From NCBI GenBank assembly GCA_029964075.1, contig CM057142.1, positions 1,813,770 through 1,877,769 of the forward strand: DNA of 64,000 nucleotides. The letters run 5' to 3'. The notes under the pieces are model-generated. The model did no database searches and was not told the DNA's origin. It saw only the letters and a list, made by a program, of their open reading frames with translations. The translations under genes were made by a program, and so were the position numbers. The first letter of the stretch is position 1. Every line of letters begins with the position of its first letter. Below, piece by piece: positions 34,081-45,986 of the stretch. The stretch is from Patiria pectinifera. Its lineage: Eukaryota; Echinodermata; Asteroidea; Valvatida; Asterinidae.

Positions 34081-34257
34081 TATCTGGCTTGGGCAACTAC
34101 CGGTATGTATGCTTTTTGTGCCTGAACTTACCAGCGTCGTGTGAGAATCACTGTCTAGCAGTAGCTGAATCATACCGTACGGCACTCACAGCGTGACCTA
34201 CTGGTGGGCCTATGTTATAGACTGTTAGTGATGGACCACAAACCATTTTGGTTGCAC

Positions 34258-35537
34258 TTATACCGGGTGCACGTTCAGTAGTGTGCCATCGCGACTCCAA
34301 AATACAATCTCGCTACTATAGTGACGGCAAAAATTACTTTTTCAGTGAACTGAAGCATGCGGATAATATAGTGACTTGGTAGGGATGCGGACAGTGTTTT
34401 AATGCAAATATATGATGCAGTAGTCCACACTTTAATCTCACCAACATCATCACCAGTCATAATAGTGTTTTTATGAAGTTGGCTGCATAAAATACTGCCT
34501 TTGTGTCCTTTGTATATCCTTACCATTTTAGGCGTTCTCGTATCCCAAAGAAGGAATTCAGTATTCAGTTCTGTAGATGTGATAACAAAGTGTCCATGAC
34601 AACCCATAAAATGGGATACCCCTATTTCTCCAGTGTTGAGTATGGTTTCTGTACATGCACCATTTTCTCCACCCTTAACCAAATCACTGATATCCCAAAT
34701 GTGTAAAGGGAGAAAGTCATGGTTCCACAGATAAGTGACTATGATTTTGTTGTCTTCAAAGTGTAAGTTAAATTGCAAATATCGATCAAAGTTAGTCGCA
34801 TTTCCTTGTATCAGTTTCAAAACATTGCCTGGGCTGCCCTCAAATACCAGAATGCCTCCAATGAATACGGCAACTCCAATGTTATTTTTCAGAGCCATGT
34901 GGTTTATGGCAATGTCACTGTCGTCATGCAAAGGTCGGGTAAACGGACTAATTTGGAGGGTTGAATCTGCCGAAAAAAACTTCCACTATTCAAATCCCAA
35001 AGTCGCACGCACCCAAGATCGTCACCAGCCGTGTTCTGCCGTCGCTTGCTACACAACTTGTTTTCCTGTCACTTAGGTCTGACAATACGTGCAAGTGCTC
35101 CCGGTAACGCCCCTCTGACCAGTTCTTGTCCAGATGCCGAGCTCTCATGTACACCTCCTTCCATTCACAGGTTGGTGCAAGATCCTTCAAGTTAAAGTCA
35201 ACAGTAATGACCGAATCAGCCTGAAAGGTTGGACTGGTACCACTGGTGCTGGTCTCTGTAGAGTGGATTGGCTTCTCTTTGCGGAGATCTACTTCCGTAC
35301 CAAAACGCTCCCAATCTCTCAGCTTACAAAGATGAAGCCAAAGGCTGTTGGTGTTGGTTACGTTCCTCCATGCCTTGCTGCAAACAGCCAGGTGACACAA
35401 GTCTTCAGAAAACCAATTATCTTCCATAGAGTTTCATTTGGCAAGTTGTCGACAGGATCCAGAGAGCATGTCGATGGTTGAGAATGACAGACGACGTCGA
35501 CGTCATTCGTATGTGTATCTCCTTGTGCTGAAGTCAT
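34258..35537 (-). pseudogene. F-box/WD40 protein copy, intronless and broken
   Basis: From an ATG at 35537 the frame gives the first half of an F-box (LPNETLWKIIGFL), breaks near 35412, and resumes in another frame with the second half (EDLCHLAVCSKAWRNVTNTN, SLWLHL). It then has WKEVYMRARHLDKNW and a beta-propeller start (SCVASDG). Further breaks near 35035, 34935 and 34325 separate WD-type blocks GCVRLWDLNSG, LPLHIWDISDL, GEIKVWT and EIVFWSRDGTLL; the last frame ends at TAA 34258-34260. F-box proteins are substrate adaptors of SCF ubiquitin ligases. No introns over some 1.28 kb plus four breaks point to a decayed retrocopy, though assembly indels cannot be excluded. Confidence 0.8.
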
Positions 35538-37226
35538 TTTGAAAGATGAGGGAATCCTATAATGACACAGAGATGAATTGGATTTATGCAACAGTCAACA
35601 TCACACAAGGTTTCAATATTCACGTCAGCAATCTATTCATCACACCAGTTAAATTTGTATCTGTAGAATATAGTTTTCAAAGTATCGGGGGGACATTACA
35701 CCAAGTGGTTTTTAGTGTGAATCTTGTGTTTCATGAGATGAATCGAGGAGGGACAAGAGGTACCGGGGGAATAAACCTCATTCACATTCCGCGGCTATCT
35801 TGAAAATAGCGCCACCATGTGACTTAAGACAGTAGAGGGGAACACATTACCCAATCGCGGTGTGAAACCTAACGGTGTATGGAGGTTCAAAAATGGACAT
35901 CTGCTTTTTTGCTTACAGCTAACAGCAGGAAAGCAAATTGAACGTTTTGTTCAAATGAATTATTCTACTTTTCTGCTTTTCTTCTACCAGAAAAGCAGGT
36001 TATACTTTTTGTCACAGTGGTTCAAAAGTGGACATCTGCTTTCCTGCTACAGAAACGGAGCCGATTGAACGTTCCGGATCGCAAATATACCACTCTAGTA
36101 CCAACCAAAAAGTGGACGGTTCCGAGTGACTCCGCCTCCATGCTCCATCGTTACGTCATCACACGCCGAATCACCGTCCAATCAATAGACCGTTTTTCTA
36201 GCGTAGCCAGGCAATGAAAACTTTCTCATGCTTCGCACAAAGAAACCAAATTGGAGGAACATTTCCTTTTGATTATATGCCAACTGCTGTCTCTAACGCT
36301 TCTCTTTGATTAGAAATGCAGAAAACCAATTCCTGGCGAAGGGAACACCTTCCACGACCAAAGTCCTAGCCTTGTTGGAAAGAATTCCACACAAGGCCAC
36401 CACTCATATTCCTTTATATGGCCTGAAAAGTACCTAAAGTTATAAATCTGATGAAGGAACACTATTTTAGGAGTGCAAAAATTCTTTGAAAATACTCCAA
36501 CTTTTTCTGCCATGACCCATAGACTTTGTGCAGGAGGTCTGAGTGGTGGCCTTGTATGGAATATTCTTTTTGGGTTGTCATCATAGGGGGTGGGGTGGCT
36601 GTATGTTGCAAGTTGTAACTGCTCCCATTGGTTTTATAGAAAAATTTGAAACGCCTTCGATTTGATTGTGAAACGAGGTGTGTACTCGACATGTCCCTCG
36701 ACACACAACAGAAATTCAAAGATGTCAATTTTTCCCCAAATTGTCTTTGATGGATTAAAAACTAGGAAAACCTCATAACTTCTTTACCCACAAATTTGAC
36801 AGTATCAGCGGATGAACCGGGGGTCGCGGGGGCGCATGCCTCCCATCCCCGTAAAAATTGTCACCCTTCCCACCAGTCGCCTCTCAAACTGGAAATGTGT
36901 TCACCATGGTAAACTGGCGTAACAGTACTCAGCGATATAGTATCTACGGGCCCGGTTCAAATATTTACTTGACCTACCAAACTAGTTGGCGACATTAAGA
37001 ACATGCAGGTATGTCATAGATAAAGGGCAGGATTTTGAATTTTTGAGGGAAATTTGGGGGTAAAATGACGATGACAACGACAAAACGCATCATGAAAGTA
37101 AGATTGCGATGTACCGTTGAGCACGCAAGTCGCGCCACACGGCACTAACCGGCCCGTAAACCGCGTAGGAAAATCGGAATTTCTACCTCAAGAAACTATT
37201 CAAAAATCACCAAAAAGGAGTCATTA
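35538..37226. other. Non-coding stretch
   Basis: No gene recognised. 35880-35910 and 36010-36050 share TTCAAAAxTGGACATCTGCTT words, a short diverged tandem duplication of about 140 bp with pieces reading AGAAAAGCAGG. Otherwise nothing. Confidence 0.45.
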
Positions 37227-37235
37227 CATTGAGAG

Positions 37236-38806
37236 TAGTCCCATAAATGTGACCAAAAAAACTGGACTACCTCCGTATTTAACGTCACTCATCCCACATG
37301 TGGTATGTGCACGGGTGGTCCCGTTGCTAGGGAAGTTAAAAAGTAATTAAAGATCGAAATTATTTTGTCAGCAGAAAATCAACCCAGCTATAGTATGACT
37401 GCTAAATAGTATACCAATATTGAATGCTTCGAGTGGTGTAGTAAAACTAGCCTCCCGAGGTGATCCATGGACATTCTATTTTCCCGAGGCGAAGCCGAGG
37501 GAAAATAGAATGCTCCATGGATCACCGAGGGAGGCTAGTTTTACTTCACCACGAGATAAAGCATTCAATATTTGTTTTATAACACTTCACCCACAGATTC
37601 TGCTTGGTTATAATATTTTAAATTATTTAAATCTGAACACAGTTGAAATAAACTTCAATTTCAATACAAAATTGGTGGAAATGTATTTCTCTCATCCAAA
37701 CTATTCCTTCGCGAAATGTTTGAACCCAACTCTGTGGCGCGCTCTCTTTGGAACAAAACGCGCTGCGTGCAACGCGCATACCAGCATGCATTTGCACACA
37801 AATGCCGCGCCGTGGAAATAGTACTTTGGTTGCTAATGGTATAGTACTTTGGTTGCCACGGGTATAGTACTTTTGGCCGTGCACAGAAAGATAGCAAAAA
37901 TAGAAAGTATCATGTGACTCGCTCTCGGCCAAGCAAGACACAGAATCTACGGTTGAGGTGTTGAAAAAGTTTGAAAAAGCATTGCGTCTGTGAAATTTAC
38001 CAGACTGTTTCCCGGCCACCCTAATTATAGTAAAAAAGGCCAATGGGGTCAGGGAACCAGACAAGAGCTTTAATCATCTACTGAGCGTGCGTCAACTTTG
38101 GCAAAGCGCACCGCGGCTGTTGCCTGTCATTCCAAAATCTTTGAAGCCCTCTGCAGTGAAGCGCGCCCTCTTCATCCGCGGCCGCGTATTGCATTCGGGT
38201 TAGGTACTTCACGGACAGTGGCGTAGCCAGGAATTTTTCAGTGGGGGCCGGAACATTTCATTCGGGGCGTCATGTAGATCAATGATAATTTTTTTAGAAA
38301 CTCAAAATCTCGGGGGCGACTGGGGGCGACAAGGTTTCATGGGGCTGTCGCCCCCACGCCCCCGTGGCTACGTCACTGTTCAAGGAGCGCCAAATATTTT
38401 GGAATGACAGGCGACAGCCGTGGTGCGCTTTGCCAAAATTGACGCACGCTGATGATTAAAGCTCTTATCTGGTTCCCTGACCCCATTGGCCTTTTTACTA
38501 TATTTAGGGAGGCCGGGAAACAGTCTGGTAAATATCAGAGACACCTTTTTCAAAACCGTCTGCATTTTTCGACGAATTACCATGAGTTTTGGATAACTAG
38601 ACCCCTGAAGGTACCGAATTTAACGATTTTGTGCTATTTAGCAGTCATACTATAGCTGGGTTGATTTTCTGCTGACAAAATAATTTCGATCTTTAATTAA
38701 TTTTTAACTCCCCTAGCAACGGGACCATCCGTGCACATACCTCATGTGGGATGAGTGACGTTAAATACGGAGGTAGTCCAGTATTTCCGTCACATTTATG
38801 GGACTA
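37236..38806. mobile_element. Mutator-like foldback element with long inverted ends
   Basis: Outer arms 37236-37413 and 38635-38806 are about 175 bp each and highly similar (TAGTCCCATAAATGTGAC, TGGACTACCTCCGTATTTAA, CCAGCTATAGTATGACTGC). A second arm pair lies inside (37990-38145 and 38390-38545, with GGCCAATGGGGTCAGG). Flanked by CATTGAGAG (37227-37235 and 38807-38815), a 9-bp duplication typical of Mutator-like elements. The left half also has its own palindrome (37434-37555). No transposase. Confidence 0.82.
38216..38378. mobile_element. Nested hAT-like MITE (163 bp)
   Basis: Ends CAGTGGCGTAGCC and GGCTACGTCACTG. Flanks TTCACGGA (38208-38215) and TTCAAGGA (38379-38386), one mismatch. Sits in the centre of the foldback element, so it inserted later. 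Confidence 0.82.
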
Positions 38807-38815
38807 CATTGAGAG

Positions 38816-39355
38816 AAGTCTGCTTTAGGTTGACAATGTCATGTTCAGTAAAAAATCCTTGATTCTAATTTGATCGAAACAAAACAGGGGCCCTACACTA
38901 CACGATCGCCCAATACTCAGGCACGTTAGTCGAAGTCAAACGTATGGTATGGTATTCCATCCAAAACAGCAAAGAACCCGTTTGGATTATTTCAGTATTT
39001 TTGTATTTCACAGTACAAGGTTGAACTTGAAGCTTAAATAATAATGTTAAGCATTTTATAACGTTAGCCAGTCTGATTTAAACATAAATAGGCGTATTAA
39101 CTGTTGGCAAGCTGGAAATAAATGAAAAAATTGAACTCACCTTGGCAAACTTATTCCTTCTCATTAGTTTTTGAAATACAAATTCATTCGGTTGTCAGCC
39201 CCGTCCTTGTGAAATCAATTCCGCAATGTAAAGTCTAGTCATGAATTCAAAGATTTCAAAAATGAATACAAATGTACAACAGGATGCTGACTATAGTCCC
39301 ATTGTCAACCAGGTGACTATTGAGGGCGATATACAGGTGTGACCTTGTGACTGTA
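38816..39355. other. Non-coding stretch
   Basis: No gene or clear repeat structure seen; AT-rich. Confidence 0.4.
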
Positions 39356-40522
39356 TTCGCTCGTACCCCCGCCCTGCAAACAGGACGCTGGGATACTCTG
39401 ATGAATTCACGCTCTGATTGGTTTCATTTTGCTTGGACAGTGACCTGCGCGTCATCAAGGTCATAATAATAAATAAATAATAATACAGTGTATTTATAAT
39501 GCGCCAAATCCATCAAAAAAACTAATGCTCAAGGCGCAAGGGCACAAGAAATCTCAACACAGCCAAAAAAAAAAAAGAATGGAACAAGAGATGGGCAATA
39601 TTAAGACGGTTGGTTATAGGCAATATTAAACAGGTGTGTCTTGAGATGGGATTTAAAGGTTTGTATACATGTTATCTCTCTGAGTTCTCGAGGTAGGTTG
39701 TTCCAAAGGGAAGGCCCAGCGTGATGAAATGATTGATCCCCCCAAGATCTGTTGGTCTTTGGGACAACCAAAAGCATGGAGCTAGATGATCGGAGGGAAC
39801 GAGCCGGAGTGTAAAGATTAACAAGACAAGCATTATACTTTGGGGCAGAACCATGGACACAATGAAAAACACACAGCAGTAACTTAAACATTATGCGGAA
39901 CTCGATGGGAAGCCAATGCAAAGACTGCAGGACAGGGGTAATGTGTGTATGTTTCTTACAGAGTGTGATAATTCTGGCTGCAGCATTCTGTAATTTTGGC
40001 AATCTAGAAAGTTGAATTTGTGGTAAATTATACAACAGAGCATTGCCAAAATCTAACCGAGAGGATCATGACTCTGCAAGGTTTGAAACGGCCGTTAAGT
40101 CTAATTCATTACTCTTTTATTCCAGTTTAGTGATGTTTTTGCTCGTTGAAAAGCGTAATAATGTAGGAAATTCTGTAAATAATGTAGGAAATTCTGTAAA
40201 ACTTATCTGTGTTGTAAATTTACAATTCCCGTCACTCGCACAGGCTCCGTTTCGAATCACGAACGGTCGGATTGCATTATGCGACGCTCAAAATGTTGTG
40301 CACATGGTCCGCAATGAAACAGAAATCACATCCGGTATGGAATGTGCGCAATTCTATGGCGAGTTTTCGGATAGCATTTGCGCACATTGTCTAACTGCGG
40401 TCTTGAACAGCTGCAGCCAGATGATGCTTTATACATAGGTCATAGGCCACTTCCTTCACAAGATTCTGTGAAGCTCATCAGAGTATCCCAGCGTCCTGTT
40501 TGCAGGGCGGGGGGTACGAGTG
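39356..40522. mobile_element. Inverted-repeat element interrupted by LINE sequence
   Basis: Ends GCTCGTACCCCCGCCCTGCA (39359) and, reversed, TGCAGGGCGGGGGGTACGAG (to 40519) continue into AGGACGCTGGGATACTCTGA and its inverse. The inside is largely LINE tail plus unrecognised sequence. No target duplication was identified. Confidence 0.65.
39601..40035 (-). pseudogene. LINE fragment, reverse transcriptase C-terminus
   Basis: Open for 144 codons: LPKLQNAAARIITLCKK, HITPVLQSLHWLPIEFRI, FKLLLCVFHCVHGSAP, and PSLWNNLPRELREI near the end. This is the C-terminal block common to CR1/L2/Rex-type LINEs (a different clade from the copy at 9.6-12.7 kb). A 3' tail with AATAATAAATAAATAA lies downstream on the same strand (39460-39485). 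The rest of the element is missing, as usual for 5'-truncated insertions. Confidence 0.82.
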
Positions 40523-40609
40523 AAGTGACTGTATACTTGGCATTAAATTGCTTTTAATCGGTTAAAGGTGCACTAGGTCCTAAAATCCCCGAAAATTTCA
40601 TGTTTTGGA

Positions 40610-41091
40610 TTGTTTCTTCTTCTTCTTCTTCATTCATTCATTTTCATGATGACTTGATGAGTTGGGCCCAACTGTCCCTGTCGAGCATAGTGTTGGAAAG
40701 AGATGGACCACTCAGACCAGTTTCTAGCTCGATGGATGTTTTCAGGGTCATGTTGGGACGACCTTTTCGTCGAGGGGCTTCAGGATTCCAGAGGAGAACT
40801 TGACTAGCTGGCTCATTATGTCGATAAACGTGACCGGCTAGCCGAAGGCGACGCTGTCTGATGGTGGTGGAGATAGGGGGAAGGGCACCATATAGGGAGA
40901 TGTTCTTGCCAAGAAACGTTCTGAACAGCCCGCAACATCCGTGTATAGGTGCCATCAATGGATGCAGAGATCTGTTTGGTCAGGGTCCAGGACTCGCAAC
41001 CGTAGAGGAGGATGGATTCTACTGAGGTCTTGAAGATCTTAAGTTTACCAATGCTTCGGTCCGAAGACGTCATGATTGAGATACTTCCCAA
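40610..41091 (-). pseudogene. RTE-like LINE fragment, frameshifted
   Basis: Two overlapping frames together resemble the end of an RTE-type reverse transcriptase: FKTSVESILLYGCESWTLT and RMLRAVQNVSW in one, RQRRLRLAGHVYRHNEPAS and WNPEAPRRKGRP in the other. At least one frameshift lies near 40860-40950. Same general family as the LINE at 9.6 kb but clearly more eroded. Confidence 0.8.
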
Positions 41092-42494
41092 AGTCCTTTC
41101 AGATTGTACAAAGGATTTTTAGGGGTCATTTGGTAAAATTGTGACTAATGGTTTATAAATCTTTCTTTGACGTATCGCTAAGAGGCGTCATTTCAAGTGA
41201 CGTCATCATGCCATTTTTTTGTGTTTGACTTTCCTCACTGACTATTTGCCTAATTTATATAACCAGTATAAAAGCGCTCCCAATTTCAAGTTATATATTA
41301 AAATTCAGTGATGTGGTGCCTTGATGCTGGGCCTTGGCCTTAAGGCTGCCTTAAGGCTGGACTTTAGGGCCTTGGCCTTGGCCTCGAGGCTTAAGGGCAA
41401 ATGCCTTGGCCTTGAGGGATCAGTGCCTTGCAATTTTGAGTCAAGGCTCTTTAAGGCCCATAGATTTTTGCATTTTCCAGATAAATTTGTTTGAAATTTT
41501 GCTGTTACCATTTTAATCGTGTTACCATGGAGGAGGGAAACACCCTATACATTTGTGTGTTGGGCACACTTTCACTTTTATAGCATCACATTTTGTTACC
41601 ATTGTAGTACATTTGCTGCAATAATTTTCTGTACACTTTATAAGTACTAGGTTTCATACTAGGTTTTATCGTCATCACGCGAACCGTTTGGAAGAAATTT
41701 CAACATTAATCACCTTACTTTGACCTTGCGGTAGCCACGGATGTATAGGTTGAGCGACTTCACGTAGACGACAGAAAAAAAGATAATTAATTTATTAATG
41801 GTCTAGTTGATTACAAGAGTTATAAGTGAAAGAAGATTGTAACTTTTTCAACTAATATTCCTTGTATTTTGATACCCGATGACGTCATCATGATGTCAGA
41901 GTTATATGCACCACTTTGGGGTCAGGGATGACGTTGGTTCAAAGTTACAAGTTTATACCATAACCCATTGAGGAGAAAACCCGCGGAGAATTTAGTCCAG
42001 AAAAATAAATTATTCGAACAATTCTAAAAAGTTATCAAGTTTTGCCCGATCACTCGATGAATAATAATTGATAACACAAATTGCCAACCTGGAGAACTAT
42101 TACAAAAATATAATATACCAACAAAACATGGTTCACCCCTCTGGCTGCGCTGGACAACCTCATATTTCATCAAAGTGCATCCAGAATACAAAATTGGCCG
42201 GGGCCCTTAAGCAACTGCGTTTAGTGATATCAAATTAACAACGGCTGAAATTTACAATTATTAGTGTAAATATTGAATAGTTTAACTAATAGTTAATATT
42301 TTATAATTGTTATATTAAAGATTGGCTTCAATGAAGTGGGGACGTACCCACAGCAATAGAAATGGCTTCGCCCTCTTCATTTCCACCCTAAACTTTGAAA
42401 AGTTACTCAGAAGAATGTTGAGTTTCAAAAGTTACACAAATGTATTATTTTCAGTGTGCCACGAATCGAATGTACATGGCATTTGATGTACATG
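41092..42494. other. Non-coding stretch with simple repeats
   Basis: 41320-41465 is a GGCCTT/AAGGCC-rich tract. GACGTCATCATG occurs at 41201 and 41881, the same words as in intron 1 of the mosaic gene. No coding region. Confidence 0.5.
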
Positions 42495-42496
42495 TA

Positions 42497-43010
42497 TAGG
42501 GTGAGTCAAAAAGAAAGTTGCCCAAATTAATGAATTTTTTTCTCTAAAAGCAATCAAATTTGAAACACCAATAAAGTATGAAAAGAGCATCTTATTCCAC
42601 TAATCTAAAACAAAATTGCTGAAATTGATCCATGCTATCATGAGTTATGAATGTTTTACTTAGTAAGAACCAACCCTTATAGCTGTCCATGGAATGCCAT
42701 TAGAAGCTATTGAGCTGGGTGAGTATTACATATTAGACGTCCGCGTTTCATTGTACTCAACAGACATTCATCGGCTCGTAGAGCGGTAAATGGTCAGTGG
42801 ACAGCCGAGTTTTGTGATATTTTTATTGAAATATACATAACTTGGGAATAGAGTACGCAAAATACGTGAAATTTTCACAGTTAAAAGTCAATAAGTCAAT
42901 AAGATGTACTTCATCCCTATGGTTTTTGTGTGTGTGAAATAGAGTAAGCCAAATATGTCTAAAAAAGGCCTATATTTCAAATTGGGTATTTTCCTTTTTG
43001 ACTCACCCTG
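42497..43010. mobile_element. Non-autonomous mariner-like element
   Basis: Inverted ends TAGGGTGAGTCAAAAAG and CTTTTTGACTCACCCTG, both next to TA (42495-42496 and 43011-43012). 514 bp with no transposase. End sequence and TA target suit the Tc1/mariner superfamily. Confidence 0.78.
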
Positions 43011-43106
43011 TACATGTAGTGCAATTTTACCAAATTTGGCTAACGAACAATGACCAGTGGCTATGCCCTTTGTGGTGTTAACAGCGCGAAATAGCTGTCA
43101 GGGTAT

Positions 43107-44279
43107 TCAAGATCCAAGTGTTTTATTAAAGGCAAGTAGGTTTTGAAGTGCTTCAGGAAGAGCTTCTACGAGATCACGTGCAATCATCTCAAACCTTGGC
43201 AGAAAGCCTTGTTTAGTAATCTCCCGCACGGTAGAGAAGTACGAAAAATGTACGACAAAAGGCCCTTCCTACCACGCAGTTGGGATTCTTGACTTTGCCG
43301 GAGTAGATGACTGTTAACCAGTGTTCATCGTCTGCACCAATTGGTCCACTTTCCAACATGGCTTGAATGTCAATGAGGTTTGAATCCAGTAGAAAGAAGT
43401 TGATGCTGAAGCGAGCTCTTTCAGGGGTCAGGTACCGTCCGTCAAATAGTAATTTCTCCAGTGATTTGTTCTGGTAGTGATAGAAGAATGCATTCATTGC
43501 CACCACAGCACAATCCGCTGATTTCCAGCCGCACTTTGGGAGACCGTTACGGCTGAACTCAAATTTGATCTTCTTTGGGTTGATAGTCTCGTTGTCAAAG
43601 ATACCCATCTCTTGGTGGATATAGCTACATCGCCAGTTACCGCCTCCGATGTTGGCGAAATGAATGAAGCACTCGGAGGTGTTCTGTTGCTCAATCAGCT
43701 GCCTGAAGGCGCCGGGGTGGATGTACACGATGTCGTCGTCCATCTTGAAGTAGTTTCTCTCTGGGTGCCTAGCCATCTCATCAAAACTCTCGTACACAAA
43801 TCCGCCAAATACGCCCTTAGGACGAGTCGCCGTGTTCTTGTTGTGATTGCGAAATCGGAGCTCAAAAGACTCCTCTCCCGGAACTGTGTTGGCGGTTTTA
43901 GTCAACTCGGTCAGTTGCGAGAGGGTTTGGTTATTGTATTTCATCATGTAGTAGAACACCTTGTCCAGGCCTCCGCCATTTTCTTCAAGTTGCGATAGAT
44001 GTAAGCAAAATTGATACGAAGGTATTCTCAGCGTCCGGTGAAAATACGAAGAATGTTTTCAGAGTTTTTTGTGGCAAAGCTATCCTGCGTCTTCTGTAGC
44101 GACTGCAATTCACTCCGTTTAGGTTGCACTTGCACTGACAACGGTTGCTCTCTTACTCTCGATGTCTGCAGAGGATTGAAGTAGTAGGCTAATGTAACTA
44201 ATGTGAAAATCACAAAAGCAGTGCAGGACAGCGTGATGGCTTTTTGACTATTGAATGTTGCTGACATTCGGACAGCCAT
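43107..44279 (-). pseudogene. Type II membrane glycosyltransferase-like gene, intronless, broken
   Basis: Begins MAVRMSATF at 44279, with one membrane segment (about residues 14-34, TAFVIFTLVTLAYYF) and a stem, as in Golgi enzymes. The frame meets TGA at 44028-44030, continues in the same frame (EYLRINFAYIYRNL), shifts frame near 43995, and then stays open for about 250 codons: FYYMMKYNNQ, FKMDDDIVYIHPGAF (a DDD metal-binding motif), CGWKSADCAVVAMNAF, GADDEHWLTVIYSG. A second shift at a TTTT run (43252-43255) puts the domain end, FSYFSTVRE and EALPEALQNLL, in another frame ending at TGA 43107-43109. One stop plus two indels: a pseudogene, or a gene with assembly errors. The enzyme class is inferred from topology and the DDD motif; I cannot name a substrate. 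Confidence 0.72.
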
Positions 44280-45467
44280 GTCTACGTGCACAAGCGCAGT
44301 ATACGTCTACACTGCGTTCCACCGGTTAATTTAAAACCATGTGTTGAGTTACATGGTAATCCCGTCCTACGGCCGGTGGGTAATGATGGTTCACCAGCAT
44401 GACCAGTTCAATAAATGTACTGCTGCAGTGCAGGGAAAATGTACATTGTAAACCTACGTCATCATGATGTATACGCCTAGAGGTAACTGCATACAACATG
44501 TATAGGCTAAGGTGGGCTTTTAAATTTCAAGTCAATGTCAGTGCAGTTAATATACTCACTGAAAATTAAGCGAAGTTAAAATATAAATACATGTACTGTG
44601 TAGCGTCCCCGCCTGCTTCCTTTAATCATCCCCATGTTAAAACCCTTTCGATGGTCGAATGTTTCAGTAGGAATATACGGTATTTCCTACATTAGAAAAT
44701 TATTCTATTCATCATTCAAGAAGCTTAACATGTTGAACTCACTTGCATGGGACATTGCAGCAGAAAAGGCTGGCCAAAGCCAATCCAAAAGTAATACTTC
44801 AACTTAGCAAGCATGCTTTCTCCTGGTGTTGATTTTGTGACGAAGTACAGGAGAGACAATATGCGGCCGTTGATAAGGTCAAACCACGGCATTCAAATGC
44901 TTCTTATGTTCTCAGTCTTTCGCACAAGGAGACACTTAATTATTTTTTGATATTATTTTTTTAGAAAGTAACCTTTTGTCCGACAGAAGAATCCTATAAT
45001 TATTGAAGTACATTTTTTTAAAAATTGTTACCCCCGGCTGGACACGTCTTTTTCGATGGTGGTTGGTACAATTTAATTCCCATCTGCCCATTGTCTTGCA
45101 CTCACTCTTTCTTCACTGTGAACATTTTGTGACATTCACATATAGTCACTTATCCTACCGTTGCAACTGCCGACCCTATTGCAGCAATAAAGACGAATAT
45201 GATACATACCGATTAGATTTGCCTAATTTTGGCTGCAAGTGGGGCCTACACCTCCAATAATACAGGTGTTTTCCTGGAGGAAGCAGGTATAGGTCTAGGC
45301 CTTTTTCGGACTACTCTTTAAATATGTAGAATCGTCAAATACAGATTCCTTTGCGTGCATATATTGTTCAAGTCAATTTAGCAACCCTGTAATGTTTGTC
45401 TATTATGCCCATACATAAAATTGAACGTGGTGGACCATAGCATGCGGGCTCACTGATAAAAACGCAC
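44280..45467. other. Non-coding stretch
   Basis: Upstream of the reverse-strand glycosyltransferase-like gene, so it would include its promoter. No motif is convincing. The rest is AT-rich without recognisable features. Confidence 0.4.
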
Positions 45468-45471
45468 TTAA

Positions 45472-45982
45472 AGCCAGAGTCCATCATTTGCAGCTGTCCA
45501 AAAATTAACTGGCGTAATTATTGTTGAAAAACATACTTGGTTGAAAGATAGTAAGGGGACTAAACCCCCTGTGAAATTATTCTTTCTGGCAAGCTGTCAT
45601 TTTGAAGAAATCAACGAAAGAAGGCCTTTCCAACATGGTGCTTCTATTCTTAGGAAGCACCGTAGAAAATTCAAATTAGTAGTTCGCTTTTTTATTCGGC
45701 GAAGCGCGCGCAAGCATTGGCACAACGCGCGCGCACGTCGGATCAGTGCAATCGGTCTGTGAGAACATGTATCGGACGCTGAATTCAGGCCCAATTCAAA
45801 ACAGATTCAGCAACTTTTGATTTGAAATTGAGATCCTAAATGTTGTTTTTCTCGAAATATACAGCTGAAGCTGAGATGAAACTTCATCAGGTTAGTTGTT
45901 CAGCACCCTTCTTCAGATATTGAACACTTTTGTTGCTTCAAACGAACAAAATGCACAAATTGCAAAATGATGGACTATACCT
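45472..45982. mobile_element. TTAA-flanked non-autonomous element
   Basis: TTAA at 45468-45471 and 45983-45986. Inverted ends AGCCAGAGTCCATCATTTGC and GCAAAATGATGGACTATACC (reverse complement: GGTATAGTCCATCATTTTGC). 511 bp, no transposase. TTAA targets point to piggyBac or Kolobok. Confidence 0.72.
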
Positions 45983-45986
45983 TTAA

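Noticed and set aside
40043-40438. 131-codon open frame with several cysteines
   Set aside because: Begins in LINE-derived sequence and runs into the inverted-repeat element; no recognisable family and no splice sites.
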